From the NCBI RefSeq assembly GCF_900104535.1, contig NZ_LT629710.1, positions 372,001 to 436,000 on the forward strand: a DNA stretch of 64,000 bases, written 5' to 3'. Position numbers and translations under genes: made by a program. Shown here in pieces: positions 18,810 to 28,035 of the stretch (its first letter is position 1; each line of letters starts with the position of its first letter). The stretch is from Nakamurella panacisegetis (GTDB lineage: Bacteria; Actinomycetota; Actinomycetes; Mycobacteriales; Nakamurellaceae). The notes beneath the pieces are model-generated. The model was not told the origin of the DNA and made no database searches. It saw only the letters and a list, made by a program, of their open reading frames with translations.

Positions 18810-20482
18810 CGGGCCGTTTCGGTGACGGACATCGGGATGACGAGCCCGGTGCGTTCGGCGGCCACCTCGGCCTCCGGGTAGCCGGCATCGACATGGCGGA
18901 GCACCCCGGTCGCCGGGTCGTTGGTCAGCACCCGCTCGAGCTTCCGCCCCGCCAGCTCGGTGCCGTCGGCCACGCACACCTGACCGGCGTGGATGGACCG
19001 GCCGATGCCGACCCCTCCGCCGTGGTGGATCGACACCCAGGACGCTCCCGAGGCGGTGTTGACCAGGGCGTTGAGCAGCGGCCAGTCGGCGATCGCGTCG
19101 GAGCCGTCGGCCATCGCCTCGGTCTCCCGGTACGGGGAGGCGACGGAGCCAGAGTCCAGATGGTCACGGCCGATGGCCAGCGGCGCACTGATCTGGCCAT
19201 CGGCGACCATCTCGTTGAACCGGACCCCGGCCAGGTGACGCTCCCCGGCGCCGAGCCAGCAGATCCGCGCCGGCAGTCCCTGGAAGGCGATCTTCTCGGG
19301 GGCCAGGCGCATCCAGCGCTGCAGTTTCTCGTTGTCGGGGAACATCTCCCGCACGGCGACGTCGGTCGCGTAGATGTCCTTCGGGTCACCCGACAGCGCC
19401 GCCCAACGGAACGGGCCCTTGCCCTCGGCGAACAGCGGGCGAATGTAGGCCGGGACGAACCCGGGGAAGTCGAAGGACCGCTGGTAGCCGGCCAACTTGG
19501 CCTCACCGCGGATCGAGTTGCCGTAGTCGAACACTTCGGCCCCCCCGTCCATGAAGCCGACCATGGCCTCCACGTGCGTGGCCATCGAGTCACGGGCCCG
19601 ATCGGTGAACTCCTCCGGCTTGCGTTCGGCGTAGTCGTGCCAGTCCTCCAGCGAGACCCCGGATGGGAGGTACCACAGCGGGTCGTGCGCCGATGTCTGG
19701 TCGGTGACGATGTCGACGTCGACGCCGCGGCGGAGCAGCTCCGGGACGATGTCGGCGGCGTTGCCGATGACGGCCACCGAGAGCGGCGTACGGGCGGCCT
19801 TGGCCCTCAGGGCCAGTTCGACTCCGTGGTCGAGACTGTCGGCCACGATGTCCAGGTAGCGGGTCTCGACGCGGCGGCGGGCGCGGTGCGGGTCGACCTC
19901 GATGCACAGTGCGACGCCGCCGTTGAGGGTGACGGCCAGCGGTTGGGCGCCGCCCATCCCGCCGAGGCCGGCGGTGAGCGTCAGGGTCCCGGCCAGCGAG
20001 CCGCCGAAGCGCTTGTCGGCCACCGCGGCGAAGGTCTCGTAGGTGCCCTGGACGATGCCCTGGCTGCCGATGTAGATCCACGACCCGGCCGTCATCTGGC
20101 CGTACATGGTGAGCCCCATGGCTTCCAGTCGACGGAACTCGGGCCAGTTGGCCCAGTCGCCGACGAGGTTGGAGTTGGCGATCAGCACCCGGGGGGCCCA
20201 CTCGTGGGTGCGCAGGATGCCAACCGGCTTGCCCGACTGGACCAGCAGGGTCTCGTCCTGCTCCATGTCGATCAGGGACCGGGAGATGGCGTCGAACGAC
20301 TTCCAGTCGCGTGCGGCCTTACCGGTGCCGCCGTAGACCACGAGATTGTCCGGGTCCTCGGCGACCTCGGGGTCGAGGTTGTTCTGCAGCATCCGCAGCG
20401 GGGCCTCGGTGGCCCACGACTTGGCGGTCAGGGTGGTGCCGCGGTTCGCGCGGACGGGACGGGCACCGGGGAGAGCTGACAT
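18806..20482 (-). CDS. hutU: Urocanate hydratase
   Basis: NAD-dependent urocanase, 558 residues (family about 550), converting urocanate to imidazolonepropionate. Recognisable blocks are [37 protein letters not shown], the dinucleotide-binding stretch [14 protein letters not shown], the family motif [26 protein letters not shown] and [18 protein letters not shown]. The start ATG 20482 is preceded by GGAG about 10 nt upstream. It is 77 bp downstream of hutH and overlaps the next gene by 4 bp, so hutU to hutI forms one coupled unit. Confidence 0.97.
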   Translation of the reverse strand: MSALPGARPVRANRGTTLTAKSWATEAPLRMLQNNLDPEVAEDPDNLVVYGGTGKAARDWKSFDAISRSLIDMEQDETLLVQSGKPVGILRTHEWAPRVLIANSNLVGDWANWPEFRRLEAMGLTMYGQMTAGSWIYIGSQGIVQGTYETFAAVADKRFGGSLAGTLTLTAGLGGMGGAQPLAVTLNGGVALCIEVDPHRARRRVETRYLDIVADSLDHGVELALRAKAARTPLSVAVIGNAADIVPELLRRGVDVDIVTDQTSAHDPLWYLPSGVSLEDWHDYAERKPEEFTDRARDSMATHVEAMVGFMDGGAEVFDYGNSIRGEAKLAGYQRSFDFPGFVPAYIRPLFAEGKGPFRWAALSGDPKDIYATDVAVREMFPDNEKLQRWMRLAPEKIAFQGLPARICWLGAGERHLAGVRFNEMVADGQISAPLAIGRDHLDSGSVASPYRETEAMADGSDAIADWPLLNALVNTASGASWVSIHHGGGVGIGRSIHAGQVCVADGTELAGRKLERVLTNDPATGVLRHVDAGYPEAEVAAERTGLVIPMSVTETAR

Positions 20483-20559
20483 CGGTGGGGGCTCCTCGCT
20501 GAGGTTCGGCTGCTGGGCGGCCTGGGCTGGATTCAGTCGGGTCGGACGGCTCGGAGGGA

Positions 20560-22131
20560 CTACCCGGGCAAAAGGGGCTGGACGGTGCTGGTCACGGCAT
20601 GCGAGTCGAGCAGTCCGACCACGGCGTCGATCTCCGGCCCGAGATGACGGTCCGGCCCGGGGCCGTCGACCACGGTGCGGACCAGGTCATGGACGGCTCC
20701 GGTGACGGGCCCCGGGGCCAGTGGTGCCCGGAAGTCCAGGGCACGGGCCGCGGTCAGGATCTCGACGGCCAGTACCCGGCGCAGCCCGTCGACCGCCCGC
20801 CGCAACTTGCGGCCGGCGTGCCAGCCGAGGGACACGTGATCCTCCTGCATGGCCGACGACGGGATCGAGTCGACCGACGCCGGGACGGCCAGCCGCTTGA
20901 GTTCGGCGACGATCCCGGCCTGGGTGTACTGGGCGATCATGTGTCCGGAGTCGACGCCGACCTCGTAGGCCAAGAACGGGGGCAGACCGTGGCTGCGGTT
21001 GGCGTCCAGCATTCGGTCGGTGCGGCGTTCGGCGATGTTGGCCACGTCGGCCACCGAGATGGCCAGGAAGTCGAGCACGGCGGCGAGCGGGGCGCCGTGG
21101 AAGTTGCCGTTGGACTGAACGCTCCCGTCGGGCAGCACCACCGGATTGTCGATGGCGCTGGCCAGCTCGCGGTCGGCGATCAGGGCGGCGTGCGCGGCAG
21201 TGTCCCGGGCCGTGCCGTGCACGGCCGGCGTGCAGCGCAGGGAGTAGGCATCCTGCACCCGGGTGTCCTCCGGACCGGCATGGGACGCCACGATCGGCGA
21301 GCCGGCCAGGGCGGCGGCCATCCGGGCGGCCGAGATGCCCTGTCCCAGCTGAGGGCGGAGGGCGTGCAGGGCCGAGGCGAACACCCGGTCGGTGCCCAGC
21401 AGCGCCTCGACCGACATCGCCGCCGAGATGTCGGCGACGTCGAGCAGTTCGTTGATGTCGGCCAGCGCCATCAACAGCATCCCGAGCATCCCGTCGGTGC
21501 CGTTGATCAGGGCCAGACCCTCCTTCTCGGCCAGTACCACGGGGGTGAGCCCGGCTGCGGTCAGCGCGGCCAGGGCAGCCACCTCGGCACCCGATGCGTC
21601 GTTCACGGTGCCCTCGCCGATCAGCGCCAGGGCCGCGGCGGCCAACGGGGCCAGGTCGCCGGAACACCCGAGGGACCCGTACTCCGGGACGACCGGCGTG
21701 ATGCCGGCGTTGAGCATCCCGGCGTAGGCCTGGGCGGTGGCCGGCCGGATGCCGGTGCGTCCGGTGCACAGGGTGGACAGGCGCAACAGCATCAGGCCGC
21801 GGACCACCTCGATCTCGACCGCCGGGCCGCTTCCGGCCGCGTGCGACCGGATCAGCGACGTCTGCAGGGCGGCCCGCCGGTCGACGGAGATGTGCTTCGT
21901 CGCGAGGGCTCCGAAGCCGGTGGAGATCCCGTAGTGCGGGACCGTGTCACCGGCCAGGGCGTCGATGACGTTCCGGGTGATCGTCATCTCGGCCAGCGCG
22001 TCGGCGGCGATGACGACCGCGCGGCGACCGCGGGTCACGTCCAGGAACTCCGCCGGCGTCATCGGTCCGACCCCGATTTCGACCGGTTCGAGGGCGCTGG
22101 GGGTCGGCAGGACGGCGGAGGTGAGATTCAC
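20560..22131 (-). CDS. hutH: Histidine ammonia-lyase
   Basis: Removes ammonia from histidine to form urocanate, the entry step of the hut pathway; 523 residues from GTG 22131. The MIO electrophile region reads [15 protein letters not shown], with Cys-Ser-Gly in place of the usual Ala-Ser-Gly; Streptomyces griseus HutH is known to use Cys-Ser-Gly. Other landmarks are [45 protein letters not shown] and [15 protein letters not shown]. The start is placed at GTG (VNLTSAVLP) because residues [14 protein letters not shown] align with the N-terminus of known HutH, so the internal ATG is too late. First gene of the operon, divergent from the IclR gene. Confidence 0.95.
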   Translation of the reverse strand: MNLTSAVLPTPSALEPVEIGVGPMTPAEFLDVTRGRRAVVIAADALAEMTITRNVIDALAGDTVPHYGISTGFGALATKHISVDRRAALQTSLIRSHAAGSGPAVEIEVVRGLMLLRLSTLCTGRTGIRPATAQAYAGMLNAGITPVVPEYGSLGCSGDLAPLAAAALALIGEGTVNDASGAEVAALAALTAAGLTPVVLAEKEGLALINGTDGMLGMLLMALADINELLDVADISAAMSVEALLGTDRVFASALHALRPQLGQGISAARMAAALAGSPIVASHAGPEDTRVQDAYSLRCTPAVHGTARDTAAHAALIADRELASAIDNPVVLPDGSVQSNGNFHGAPLAAVLDFLAISVADVANIAERRTDRMLDANRSHGLPPFLAYEVGVDSGHMIAQYTQAGIVAELKRLAVPASVDSIPSSAMQEDHVSLGWHAGRKLRRAVDGLRRVLAVEILTAARALDFRAPLAPGPVTGAVHDLVRTVVDGPGPDRHLGPEIDAVVGLLDSHAVTSTVQPLLPG

Positions 22132-22177
22132 GCCTTCATTGGATGCCTGCACCACGCACCGGCGCGAGGGCGCCAAG

Positions 22178-23017
22178 ATGGTTGCTGTCCGGTATACCGG
22201 ACAAGTGCTGCCCCCCGTCACGAACGCCGATCCCTCCGGCCCGGCCCCGGCCCTGCGCCGGGGGTTGGCCGTGCTCCGATTGCTGGCCAGCCGGCCGTCG
22301 CCGGTGTCGGCCGGTGCGATCGCTCGCGATCTCGGACTTCCCCGATCGACCACCTACGAGCTGCTCACCGAGCTCGCCGCGGCCGGTTTCGCCGTGCACC
22401 TCCCCGCCGAACGACGGTGGGGCCTCGGCGTCGGGGCGTTCGAGATCGGCAGCGCCTACCTGCGGACGGAACCGCTGGAGCGGCTCGGCCGGCCGATCCT
22501 GCTCCGGCTGGCTGCGGTGACCAGGGCCACCGCCCACCTCGGGGTGCTGCACGGGGCACAGACCCTGTACCTGGTCAAGGAGAAACCCCCGGGCACCACG
22601 GTCACTCTCGTCACCGACGTCGGGATCCGGCTGCCGGCCGCGCTCACCGCGACCGGGCTGTCGATTCTCGCGAATCTTCCGGCGCGGCAGGTCAGGGCCC
22701 TGCTACCGGACGCCGGGGCGTTCGTGGACCGGACCGGGCGGGGCCCGGCCAACCTGCCCGAACTGCGATCGGCCCTGATCGAGGTACGCCGCCGCGGTTG
22801 GGCCGACGAGGACGGCCAGATCACCCCGGGCGCGGCATCGGTCGCCGCGGCCGTGTTCGACCACAACGCGATGCCGATCGCGGCCATCGGCATCACGGTG
22901 GCCCACTCCTGCCCCGCCGCCTCCCGTCATCCGGACTGCTCGTTCGAGCATCTGGTGGAGCCGGTCCAGCAGGCCGTCGGCGCCCTGACGGCAGCGATCG
23001 GCGGCCGAATGCGATGA
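22178..23017 (+). CDS. IclR-family regulator of the hut genes
   Basis: 279-residue IclR-type regulator: N-terminal winged helix (RRGLAVLRLLASRP, then SAGAIARDLGLPRSTTYELL at about residues 35-75) and C-terminal effector domain (TAHLGVLHGAQTLYLVKEK to HPDCSFEHLVEPVQQA). Divergent from hutH with under 50 bp between coding starts, so control of the hut operon and itself, with urocanate or histidine as effector, is the natural inference. ATG 22178 has a good upstream GAGGG, but this puts a perfect 18-bp palindrome inside codons 3-9. GTG 22205, just past the palindrome, is the alternative start. Functionally analogous to HutR of Corynebacterium. Confidence 0.88.
   Translation: MVAVRYTGQVLPPVTNADPSGPAPALRRGLAVLRLLASRPSPVSAGAIARDLGLPRSTTYELLTELAAAGFAVHLPAERRWGLGVGAFEIGSAYLRTEPLERLGRPILLRLAAVTRATAHLGVLHGAQTLYLVKEKPPGTTVTLVTDVGIRLPAALTATGLSILANLPARQVRALLPDAGAFVDRTGRGPANLPELRSALIEVRRRGWADEDGQITPGAASVAAAVFDHNAMPIAAIGITVAHSCPAASRHPDCSFEHLVEPVQQAVGALTAAIGGRMR
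22186..22203. promoter_or_regulatory. Perfect 18-bp palindrome, probable IclR/HutR operator
   Basis: TGTCCGGTATACCGGACA is its own reverse complement over all 18 bases. It lies between hutH (start 22131, leftward) and the divergent IclR gene. The central GGTATACC resembles the core reported for the Corynebacterium HutR site. It would sit near the hutH promoter and at the 5' end of the regulator gene. Confidence 0.65.
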
Positions 23018-23028
23018 CGCCCGGCGCG

Positions 23029-23889
23029 TTACCCGCGCGGGCGCAGGCCGGCGTGACGAACGATCGCTCCGCTCATCGTTCCGGCCCAACCGGTGGCGCC
23101 GCCCGGCGGAATTCCCAGGCCGCCACCGGGCGGGAGAGTTTCCTGGTCGTTGCCGACCCCGAGCAGGCTCCGGGTGACCCGTTGGGTGCTGTCCAACAGA
23201 TCGTCAAGGGCAAGGCCGACGTGGGCCGCGGTGACGGTGGTCAGCGGCGACCGATCCCGGAGCGATTCGAGCACCGCCCGACGGAGCAGCTCCTTGAGGA
23301 ACGAGGCCGTCACTCCCTCGCTGCGGGCCACCACCGCTTCGACTTCCGCGGCGGACAGCTCGAGTGGTACCGATCGTCCGTACAGGGCGAGCAATCGGCC
23401 GCGGGCCTCGGCATCCGGAAGGTCGACCTCCACCGCAACGTCGACCCGACCGGGCCGGGCCGCCAGCGCCGGCTCCAGCAGGTCGGCCCGATTGGTGGTC
23501 AGCAGGAACAGCAGATCGGCGTCGGGCGCCGCGCCGTCCATCGCATCCAGCAGGTCGAACAGCACCGGACTCGGCCCCGGGCTGTGGGTGCGGTCCTCGG
23601 CAACCAGGTCGACGTCCTCCAGCACCATGACGGCCGGCTCCAGCGAACGGGCCAACTCCGCCACCGAACCCACCGCGTGCAATGCCCGGCCGGTGACCAG
23701 CAACCGGGTGTAGCCGGCCATCTGCCCGACCAGATAGCGGGTGGTGTGGGTCTTGCCCGTACCCGGCGGGCCGTACAGCAGCAGGCCACGTTTGAGGTGC
23801 TGCCCGGCGGCCAGCAGCTCCGAGCGGTACTCGGCCACGCCGAGTGCGTGCCGTTCGATCCGGCCGAGCACGACGTCGGGAAGCACCAC
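23029..23889 (-). CDS. AAA-family ATPase (possibly lacking its usual N-terminal domain)
   Basis: 286-residue AAA ATPase module. Walker A is LLLYGPPGTGKTHTTRYLVG, Walker B VMVLEDVDLVAEDR, followed by sensor 1 LLFLLTTNR and an arginine-rich ALAARPGRVDVAVEVDLP. Homologues that I recall carry about 100 more residues before LPDVVLGRIERH. Here protein-like sequence (SLTFADLPGTERSAVVLPD) continues in frame upstream of GTG 23889 as far as about 23940, but no ATG/GTG/TTG precedes it before an in-frame stop at about 23983-23985. Either a non-standard start is used or the gene has lost its 5' part. Function unknown. It ends 11 bp from the IclR stop (convergent). Confidence 0.72.
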   Translation of the reverse strand: MVLPDVVLGRIERHALGVAEYRSELLAAGQHLKRGLLLYGPPGTGKTHTTRYLVGQMAGYTRLLVTGRALHAVGSVAELARSLEPAVMVLEDVDLVAEDRTHSPGPSPVLFDLLDAMDGAAPDADLLFLLTTNRADLLEPALAARPGRVDVAVEVDLPDAEARGRLLALYGRSVPLELSAAEVEAVVARSEGVTASFLKELLRRAVLESLRDRSPLTTVTAAHVGLALDDLLDSTQRVTRSLLGVGNDQETLPPGGGLGIPPGGATGWAGTMSGAIVRHAGLRPRG

Positions 23890-24068
23890 GGCCGACCGCT
23901 CGGTGCCCGGCAGGTCAGCGAAGGTGAGAGAAACACCGCCGCTCCGATTCCGACGCCCGGTCGTCCGTGGTCTTCCCGTCCGTCACTTCAGCCCCCTTGA
24001 ATCGCCCCTCGATGGCTGTGGTCGAAGGTAGCCTCCGGCACCGACGATCGCGCACGAATATCGACCGC

Positions 24069-24371
24069 TCAGCCAGCGTCGACGATCCCGGCCGCGGCGA
24101 TGTCGATCTGTTTGGCCAACGCGAAGTCCTTGTGGGTGAGGCCCTTCGCGTCGTGGGTGGTCAGGGCCAGGGACACGACGTTGTACCGGATGTCGATGTC
24201 CGGATGGTGTCCGGCCGCCTCGGCCAGGGCGGCGATCGAGTTGACGAACGCCAAGGCGCCGATGAAGTCGGGAGCGGTGAAATTCGCCTGGATCTCGTCG
24301 CCGACCCGGCTCCAGGCCGGGAGGGCAGCGAGTTCGCGGTTGATCTGGGTCTCGTCCAGTCGTTGCGTCAT
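24069..24371 (-). CDS. Pterin-4a-carbinolamine dehydratase
   Basis: 100-residue PCD/DCoH protein that dehydrates 4a-hydroxytetrahydrobiopterin in pterin recycling. The signature EAAGHHPDIDIRYNVVSLALTTHDAKGLT carries the catalytic histidines (HHP and the H of THD) and the family length is exact. No aromatic amino acid hydroxylase is nearby, so the physiological partner is not visible; many actinobacteria carry a lone copy. The next gene leftward is the AAA ATPase, about 180 bp away. Confidence 0.93.
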   Translation of the reverse strand: MTQRLDETQINRELAALPAWSRVGDEIQANFTAPDFIGALAFVNSIAALAEAAGHHPDIDIRYNVVSLALTTHDAKGLTHKDFALAKQIDIAAAGIVDAG

Positions 24372-24502
24372 GTCGTCACGGTCACCCCGCGCGGGCCGGC
24401 GGTCAAGAGCCGGACGGCCGGGATGGACCGGCGATACCTACCTCGGCGTCGTCCGACGGGCGAGCAATCGTCGCCTCCGCGGCCACGATAGGGTTACCGA
24501 TC

Positions 24503-25099
24503 ATGCAGGTAAGAGAACTCGCCGTCCCCGGGGCCTTCGAATTCACACCTGTCCAGCACGGCGACGAACGCGGCCTGTTCCTGGAGTGGTTCAAGGTCGA
24601 CAAACTCCGCGATGCGGCCGGCCACCGCCTGGAACTGGCCCAGGCCAACATGTCGGTGTCCAAGGCCGGGAGCCTGCGCGGCATCCACTACGCCGACGTG
24701 CCGCCGGGCCAGGCGAAGTACGTCACCTGCGCGGCCGGGGCCGTCATCGACTACATCATCGATCTGCGGGTCGGCTCGCCCACCTTCGGCGCCGTCGACG
24801 CTGTCCGGTTGGACACGGTCGACCGCCGCGCGGTCTACCTGTCCGAGGGTCTCGGCCACGGGTTTCTGGCCCTTGAGGACGGGTCGACGCTCAGCTATCT
24901 CTGCTCGACCGGGTACGCCCCCGGTCGCGAGCACGCGATCAACCCGCTCGACCCGGCGTTGGGCCTCCCCCTACCGACCGATGTCGAATTCACGTTGTCG
25001 GACAAGGACCAAGCCGCACCCACGCTGACCGAGGCGGTGGCCGGCGGTCTCCTGCCCACCTGGGACGCCTGCCAGGCCTACGTGGCCACCCTGGCCTGA
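24503..25099 (+). CDS. rfbC: dTDP-4-dehydrorhamnose 3,5-epimerase
   Basis: 198-residue cupin epimerase (RmlC) acting in dTDP-L-rhamnose synthesis. The catalytic His-Asp-Tyr set is visible in SLRGIHYADVPPGQAKYVTC, IIDLRVGSPTFGAVDAV and LSYLCSTGYAPGREHAINPLDP. The rest of the pathway (rmlA, rmlB, rmlD) is not in this window; a separate rfbC locus is common in actinobacteria, where rhamnose links arabinogalactan or other wall glycans. The gene has its own start region, divergent from phhB (131 bp between starts). Confidence 0.9.
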   Translation: MQVRELAVPGAFEFTPVQHGDERGLFLEWFKVDKLRDAAGHRLELAQANMSVSKAGSLRGIHYADVPPGQAKYVTCAAGAVIDYIIDLRVGSPTFGAVDAVRLDTVDRRAVYLSEGLGHGFLALEDGSTLSYLCSTGYAPGREHAINPLDPALGLPLPTDVEFTLSDKDQAAPTLTEAVAGGLLPTWDACQAYVATLA

Positions 25100-25166
25100 C
25101 GGCCCACCTCCGCCAACGGCGGTTCGATCCGCTGACGACTCGACCGGCACAGAACAGGAACCGCAG

Positions 25167-25787
25167 ATGGCGTCCAGAATCGCCTTGATCCGGCATGGCC
25201 AGACGACATGGAGCGCCAGCGGGCAGCACACGTCGGTGACCGACCTCGACCTCACGGGCGAGGGGGTCCGACAGGCCCGGACCATTCCGTCCCTGTTGTC
25301 CGGACTGCGGCTGACGCCGGCGACCGTGTGGAGCAGTCCCCGGCTGCGGGCGCGACGCACCGCTGAGCTGGCCGGCCTGCAGATCGATGCCGTCATGGAT
25401 GACCTGGCCGAGTGGAACTACGGCGACTACGAGGGCATCACCAGCCGCCAGATTCACGTCGAACGCCCCGGTTGGGCGATCTTCACCGACGGCGCGCCGG
25501 GCGGTGAAACTCCGCAGGAGGTGTCCGACCGAGCCGATCGCGTGCTGGCCGCGGCCCGGACCGCGCTGGCCGGCGGCGACGTCGCACTGGTCTGCCACGG
25601 GCACATGTCCCGGGTACTGGCCGTGCGCTGGGTCGGTCTGGCCATCACCGAGGGCCGCATGCTGCTGATGGATCCGGCCGCCGTCACCGTCCTGGGCACC
25701 TATCACGACCTGCCCTGCATCGAGCACGCCAACGTCGTTCCGTTCCACACCACTGTCGACCAGTCGAGCGAGGCCTCCGATGCCTGA
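25167..25787 (+). CDS. Histidine phosphatase family protein (phosphoglycerate mutase-like)
   Basis: 206-residue histidine acid phosphatase superfamily protein. Phospho-acceptor motif ALIRHGQTTWSASGQHT (catalytic His at about residue 9), middle motif LAEWNYGDYEGI and second catalytic histidine in VALVCHGHMSRVLAVRW. The absence of the full phosphoglycerate mutase pattern and the context favour a broad phosphatase rather than a glycolytic enzyme; substrate unknown. Its end overlaps the next gene start by 8 bp, suggesting translational coupling. Confidence 0.88.
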   Translation: MASRIALIRHGQTTWSASGQHTSVTDLDLTGEGVRQARTIPSLLSGLRLTPATVWSSPRLRARRTAELAGLQIDAVMDDLAEWNYGDYEGITSRQIHVERPGWAIFTDGAPGGETPQEVSDRADRVLAAARTALAGGDVALVCHGHMSRVLAVRWVGLAITEGRMLLMDPAAVTVLGTYHDLPCIEHANVVPFHTTVDQSSEASDA

Positions 25788-26268
25788 TCCCCGGATCCGC
25801 CCGGCCACCCCGGCCGATGTCGACAAGATCGTCGAGCTGGTCTACGAACTGGCGGAGTACGAGAAGCTGGTCGAGCAGTGCCACCTGACCGCCGAACTGC
25901 TGCACACCTCGCTGTTCGGCCCGGCGCCGGCCGTGTTCGGGCACGTGGCCGAAGCCGGCGGCGAGATCGTCGGCTACACCCTGCACTTCCTGAACTACTC
26001 GACCTGGGAGGGCGTGCACGGGATCTACCTGGAGGACCTGTACGTCCAGCCCGACCGGCGCGGCACCGGACTGGGCAAGGCGCTCCTGGTCAACCTGGCC
26101 GAGATCGCCGTGGCGAACGGCTATGCCCGGGTCGAGTGGTCGGTGCTGGACTGGAACGCCCCGTCCATCGCCTTCTACGAATCATTGGGCGCGACCGGGA
26201 TGGACGGATGGACGGTGTTCCGGCTCACCGGTCCGGATCTGGCCCGAACAGGGAAGGGAATCGGCTGA
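25780..26268 (+). CDS. GNAT-family N-acetyltransferase (diamine/spermidine acetyltransferase-like)
   Basis: 162-residue GNAT enzyme using acetyl-CoA. The acetyl-CoA pyrophosphate loop is VQPDRRGTGLGKALL (R/QxxGxG/A), preceded by GIYLEDLYV and followed by VEWSVLDWNAPSIAFYESLGA. The ending WNxPSIxFYxxxGA together with the N-terminal IRPATPADVDKIVELV is the pattern of SSAT-like polyamine or thialysine acetyltransferases, but the substrate is only inferred. It overlaps the upstream phosphatase gene by 8 bp and the convergent membrane protein gene by 44 bp. Confidence 0.88.
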   Translation: MPDPRIRPATPADVDKIVELVYELAEYEKLVEQCHLTAELLHTSLFGPAPAVFGHVAEAGGEIVGYTLHFLNYSTWEGVHGIYLEDLYVQPDRRGTGLGKALLVNLAEIAVANGYARVEWSVLDWNAPSIAFYESLGATGMDGWTVFRLTGPDLARTGKGIG

Positions 26269-26662
26269 CCCACACGTTGGCCGCGCGGGTCAGCAGCAGG
26301 CCGCCGGTGACGACGGCCACCCCGATCAGCGCCAGTCCCAGCAACAGCCGACCACTCGGGACGGCCATCCAGTAGCCGACCGCGGCCAGCACGATCTGCA
26401 CGACGAGGGCGGGCGTCCGTCCCCACCGTCGGCCCCGGAGCAGCGCCAGCCCGCAGGACACCATCCCGGCGGCCAGGATCACGTAGTAGGCGCCCTGGGC
26501 GAGCAACTGACCAACGGCCGCGGAGTGCCGCAGGCCAGAGGCGACGATCACGCCGGCCAACACGACCAGGCCCAATGCCTCGGCAATGACCAACGCCCCG
26601 GCCGCCGCCACGGATCGGGGAGGCGGGATGACGACGGGGCCCGAAGGCGAAGGCTGGCTCAC
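26225..26662 (-). CDS. Four-helix membrane protein of unknown function
   Basis: 145 residues with four predicted membrane helices: AGALVIAEALGLVVLAGVIV, GAYYVILAAGMVSCGLALL, ALVVQIVLAAVGYWMAV and LLLGLALIGVAVVTGGLLL. The N-terminus is short and Pro-rich; a basic loop LLRGRRWGRTPA sits between helices 2 and 3. I recognise no functional motif; small proteins of this layout are frequent and uncharacterised in actinobacteria. The 3' end overlaps the convergent GNAT gene by 44 bp, and the reading frame is supported by the clean hydrophobic periodicity. Confidence 0.75.
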   Translation of the reverse strand: MSQPSPSGPVVIPPPRSVAAAGALVIAEALGLVVLAGVIVASGLRHSAAVGQLLAQGAYYVILAAGMVSCGLALLRGRRWGRTPALVVQIVLAAVGYWMAVPSGRLLLGLALIGVAVVTGGLLLTRAANVWVSRFPSLFGPDPDR

Positions 26663-26749
26663 CGGCCCAGATTACCGGCGGCGTCACACTCTCCGGGGCG
26701 CGCCGATCGCGCCGCGATCGATCGGCCAACACGTAGGCTGCCCGACGAT

Positions 26750-27712
26750 ATGCGCGCCATGATGATCGTCAACCCACACGCGACCGCGACCACTGAACGC
26801 CGTCGCGATCTGCTCGCGCACGCCCTTGCGGCCGAGGTCAGGTTGGTGGTGGCCCAGACCGATCACCGCGGCCACGCGGCCGAACTGGCCGCCAAGGCCG
26901 TGTCCGGGGGGGCCGAACTGATCGTGGTGCACGGCGGCGACGGCACGGTGAACGAGGTCGTCAACGGCATCATGACCGCCGGCGCCGGTCGCGATGCCCC
27001 GATGATCGCCGTCGTGCCGGGCGGCTCGACGAATGTCTTCGCACGCGCGATGGGCATCGACCAGGACCCGGTGCTGGCCACCGAACAGATCCTGGAGGCC
27101 CTGATCGTCCGGCAGCACCCGCGCACCATCTCCCTCGGGCGGGTCGACGATCGGTACTTCACGTTCAACGCCGGGATGGGTCTGGACGCCGAGGTGGTCG
27201 CGGCGGTGGAGAGCCGGCGGGCCACCGGTCGGGCAATCTCGAACGCCCTGCACGTCCGCAAGGCGATCAGCGAGTATTTCAGGACCGACCGTCGTCATCC
27301 CCGGCTGACCCTGACCATCGACGGCGTCCCGGCCCCCACCCCGGCCCACCTGGTCTTCGTGTCGAACGTCGACCCGTGGACCTACTTCGAAGGCCGCGCG
27401 GTCCGCACCAACCCCGGAACGTCAGCCGATCGGGGTCTCGGCGTCTTCGCTCTGACCAGCCTGCGCCTTCCGACGGTGTTGCGGGTGTCCAGCCAGCTGC
27501 TGCGGACCGATGGCGATCCGTCATCGCGTCATCTTCTCCGGAAAGATGACGTGAATTCCATCACAGTCTCCTGTTCCGAGCCCGTGGCCCTGCAAGTGGA
27601 CGGCGACTATCTGGGTCTGCGGACCGGAGCCACGTTCACATCGGTCCCCGGAGCCTTACGGGTCCTCACCGGCGCGCCCGTCCGTCTCCACGACGAAATG
27701 TCCGGGTCTTAA
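26750..27712 (+). CDS. Diacylglycerol kinase-family lipid kinase
   Basis: 320-residue lipid kinase of the DgkB/YegS family, phosphorylating diacylglycerol, sphingoid bases or related lipids at the inner membrane face. The nucleotide-binding signature ELIVVHGGDGTVNEVVNGIM and the loop VVPGGSTNVFARAMGI are intact, and the C-terminal domain ends with PVALQVDGDYLGLRTGATF. In mycobacterial relatives such kinases lie near whiB1, as here. ATG 26750 (MRAMMIVNP) is chosen; ATG 26759 is possible. A hairpin lies just after the stop. Confidence 0.88.
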   Translation: MRAMMIVNPHATATTERRRDLLAHALAAEVRLVVAQTDHRGHAAELAAKAVSGGAELIVVHGGDGTVNEVVNGIMTAGAGRDAPMIAVVPGGSTNVFARAMGIDQDPVLATEQILEALIVRQHPRTISLGRVDDRYFTFNAGMGLDAEVVAAVESRRATGRAISNALHVRKAISEYFRTDRRHPRLTLTIDGVPAPTPAHLVFVSNVDPWTYFEGRAVRTNPGTSADRGLGVFALTSLRLPTVLRVSSQLLRTDGDPSSRHLLRKDDVNSITVSCSEPVALQVDGDYLGLRTGATFTSVPGALRVLTGAPVRLHDEMSGS

Positions 27713-27736
27713 CAGGGGGTTGACAGGGAAACCCCT
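27713..27736 (+). terminator. Candidate terminator after the lipid kinase
   Basis: The arms cagggggtt (27713-27721) and aacccctg (27729-27736) can pair with one bulged G immediately after the TAA stop. No T-run follows. Confidence 0.4.
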
Positions 27737-27827
27737 GGTCTGAATCGTTCCGATCAGGCATCATGGTGAGGGAGCAGGCCAGGTCGTAACCGAAACGTGA
27801 GCTACGTAACCTCGCCGTCACGAACTC

Positions 27828-27856
27828 TTGACATCCCCGTGTCACATGAAACTATT
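27828..27856 (+). promoter_or_regulatory. Candidate whiB1 promoter
   Basis: TTGACA at 27828-27833, a 17-nt spacer and ACTATT at 27851-27856 form the best -35/-10 pair in the 320-bp gene-free stretch 27713-28035. This would leave a 5' leader of about 170 nt before whiB1. No clear CRP-type site was found. Apart from the kinase terminator, nothing else is recognised in this stretch. Confidence 0.45.
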
Positions 27857-28035
27857 GAGTCAGACGTCGGGGGCCCCAATACACCCGATCACCCGATTGC
27901 CAGAAATCCAGTTCTGGGAACTCTCGCATCGGATGGATCGTTAGCCAGACTGACGAGCTGTCACGTTCTTCTGCTTTGTCCCGCACTAACCTGGTGACCC
28001 ACCTCGGGCCGCCTACACGAAGGAGTGGTCACAAG

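Noticed and set aside
20599-24000. 1133-codon open frame antisense to hutH and running on through the IclR region
   Set aside because: Shadow of high-GC codon bias; the sense frames encode recognised HutH and IclR proteins.
27713-28035. CRP-type site upstream of whiB1, as known in M. tuberculosis
   Set aside because: No TGTGA-N6-TCACA-like sequence of acceptable match was found; only partial halves such as cgtgagc and gtcacatg.
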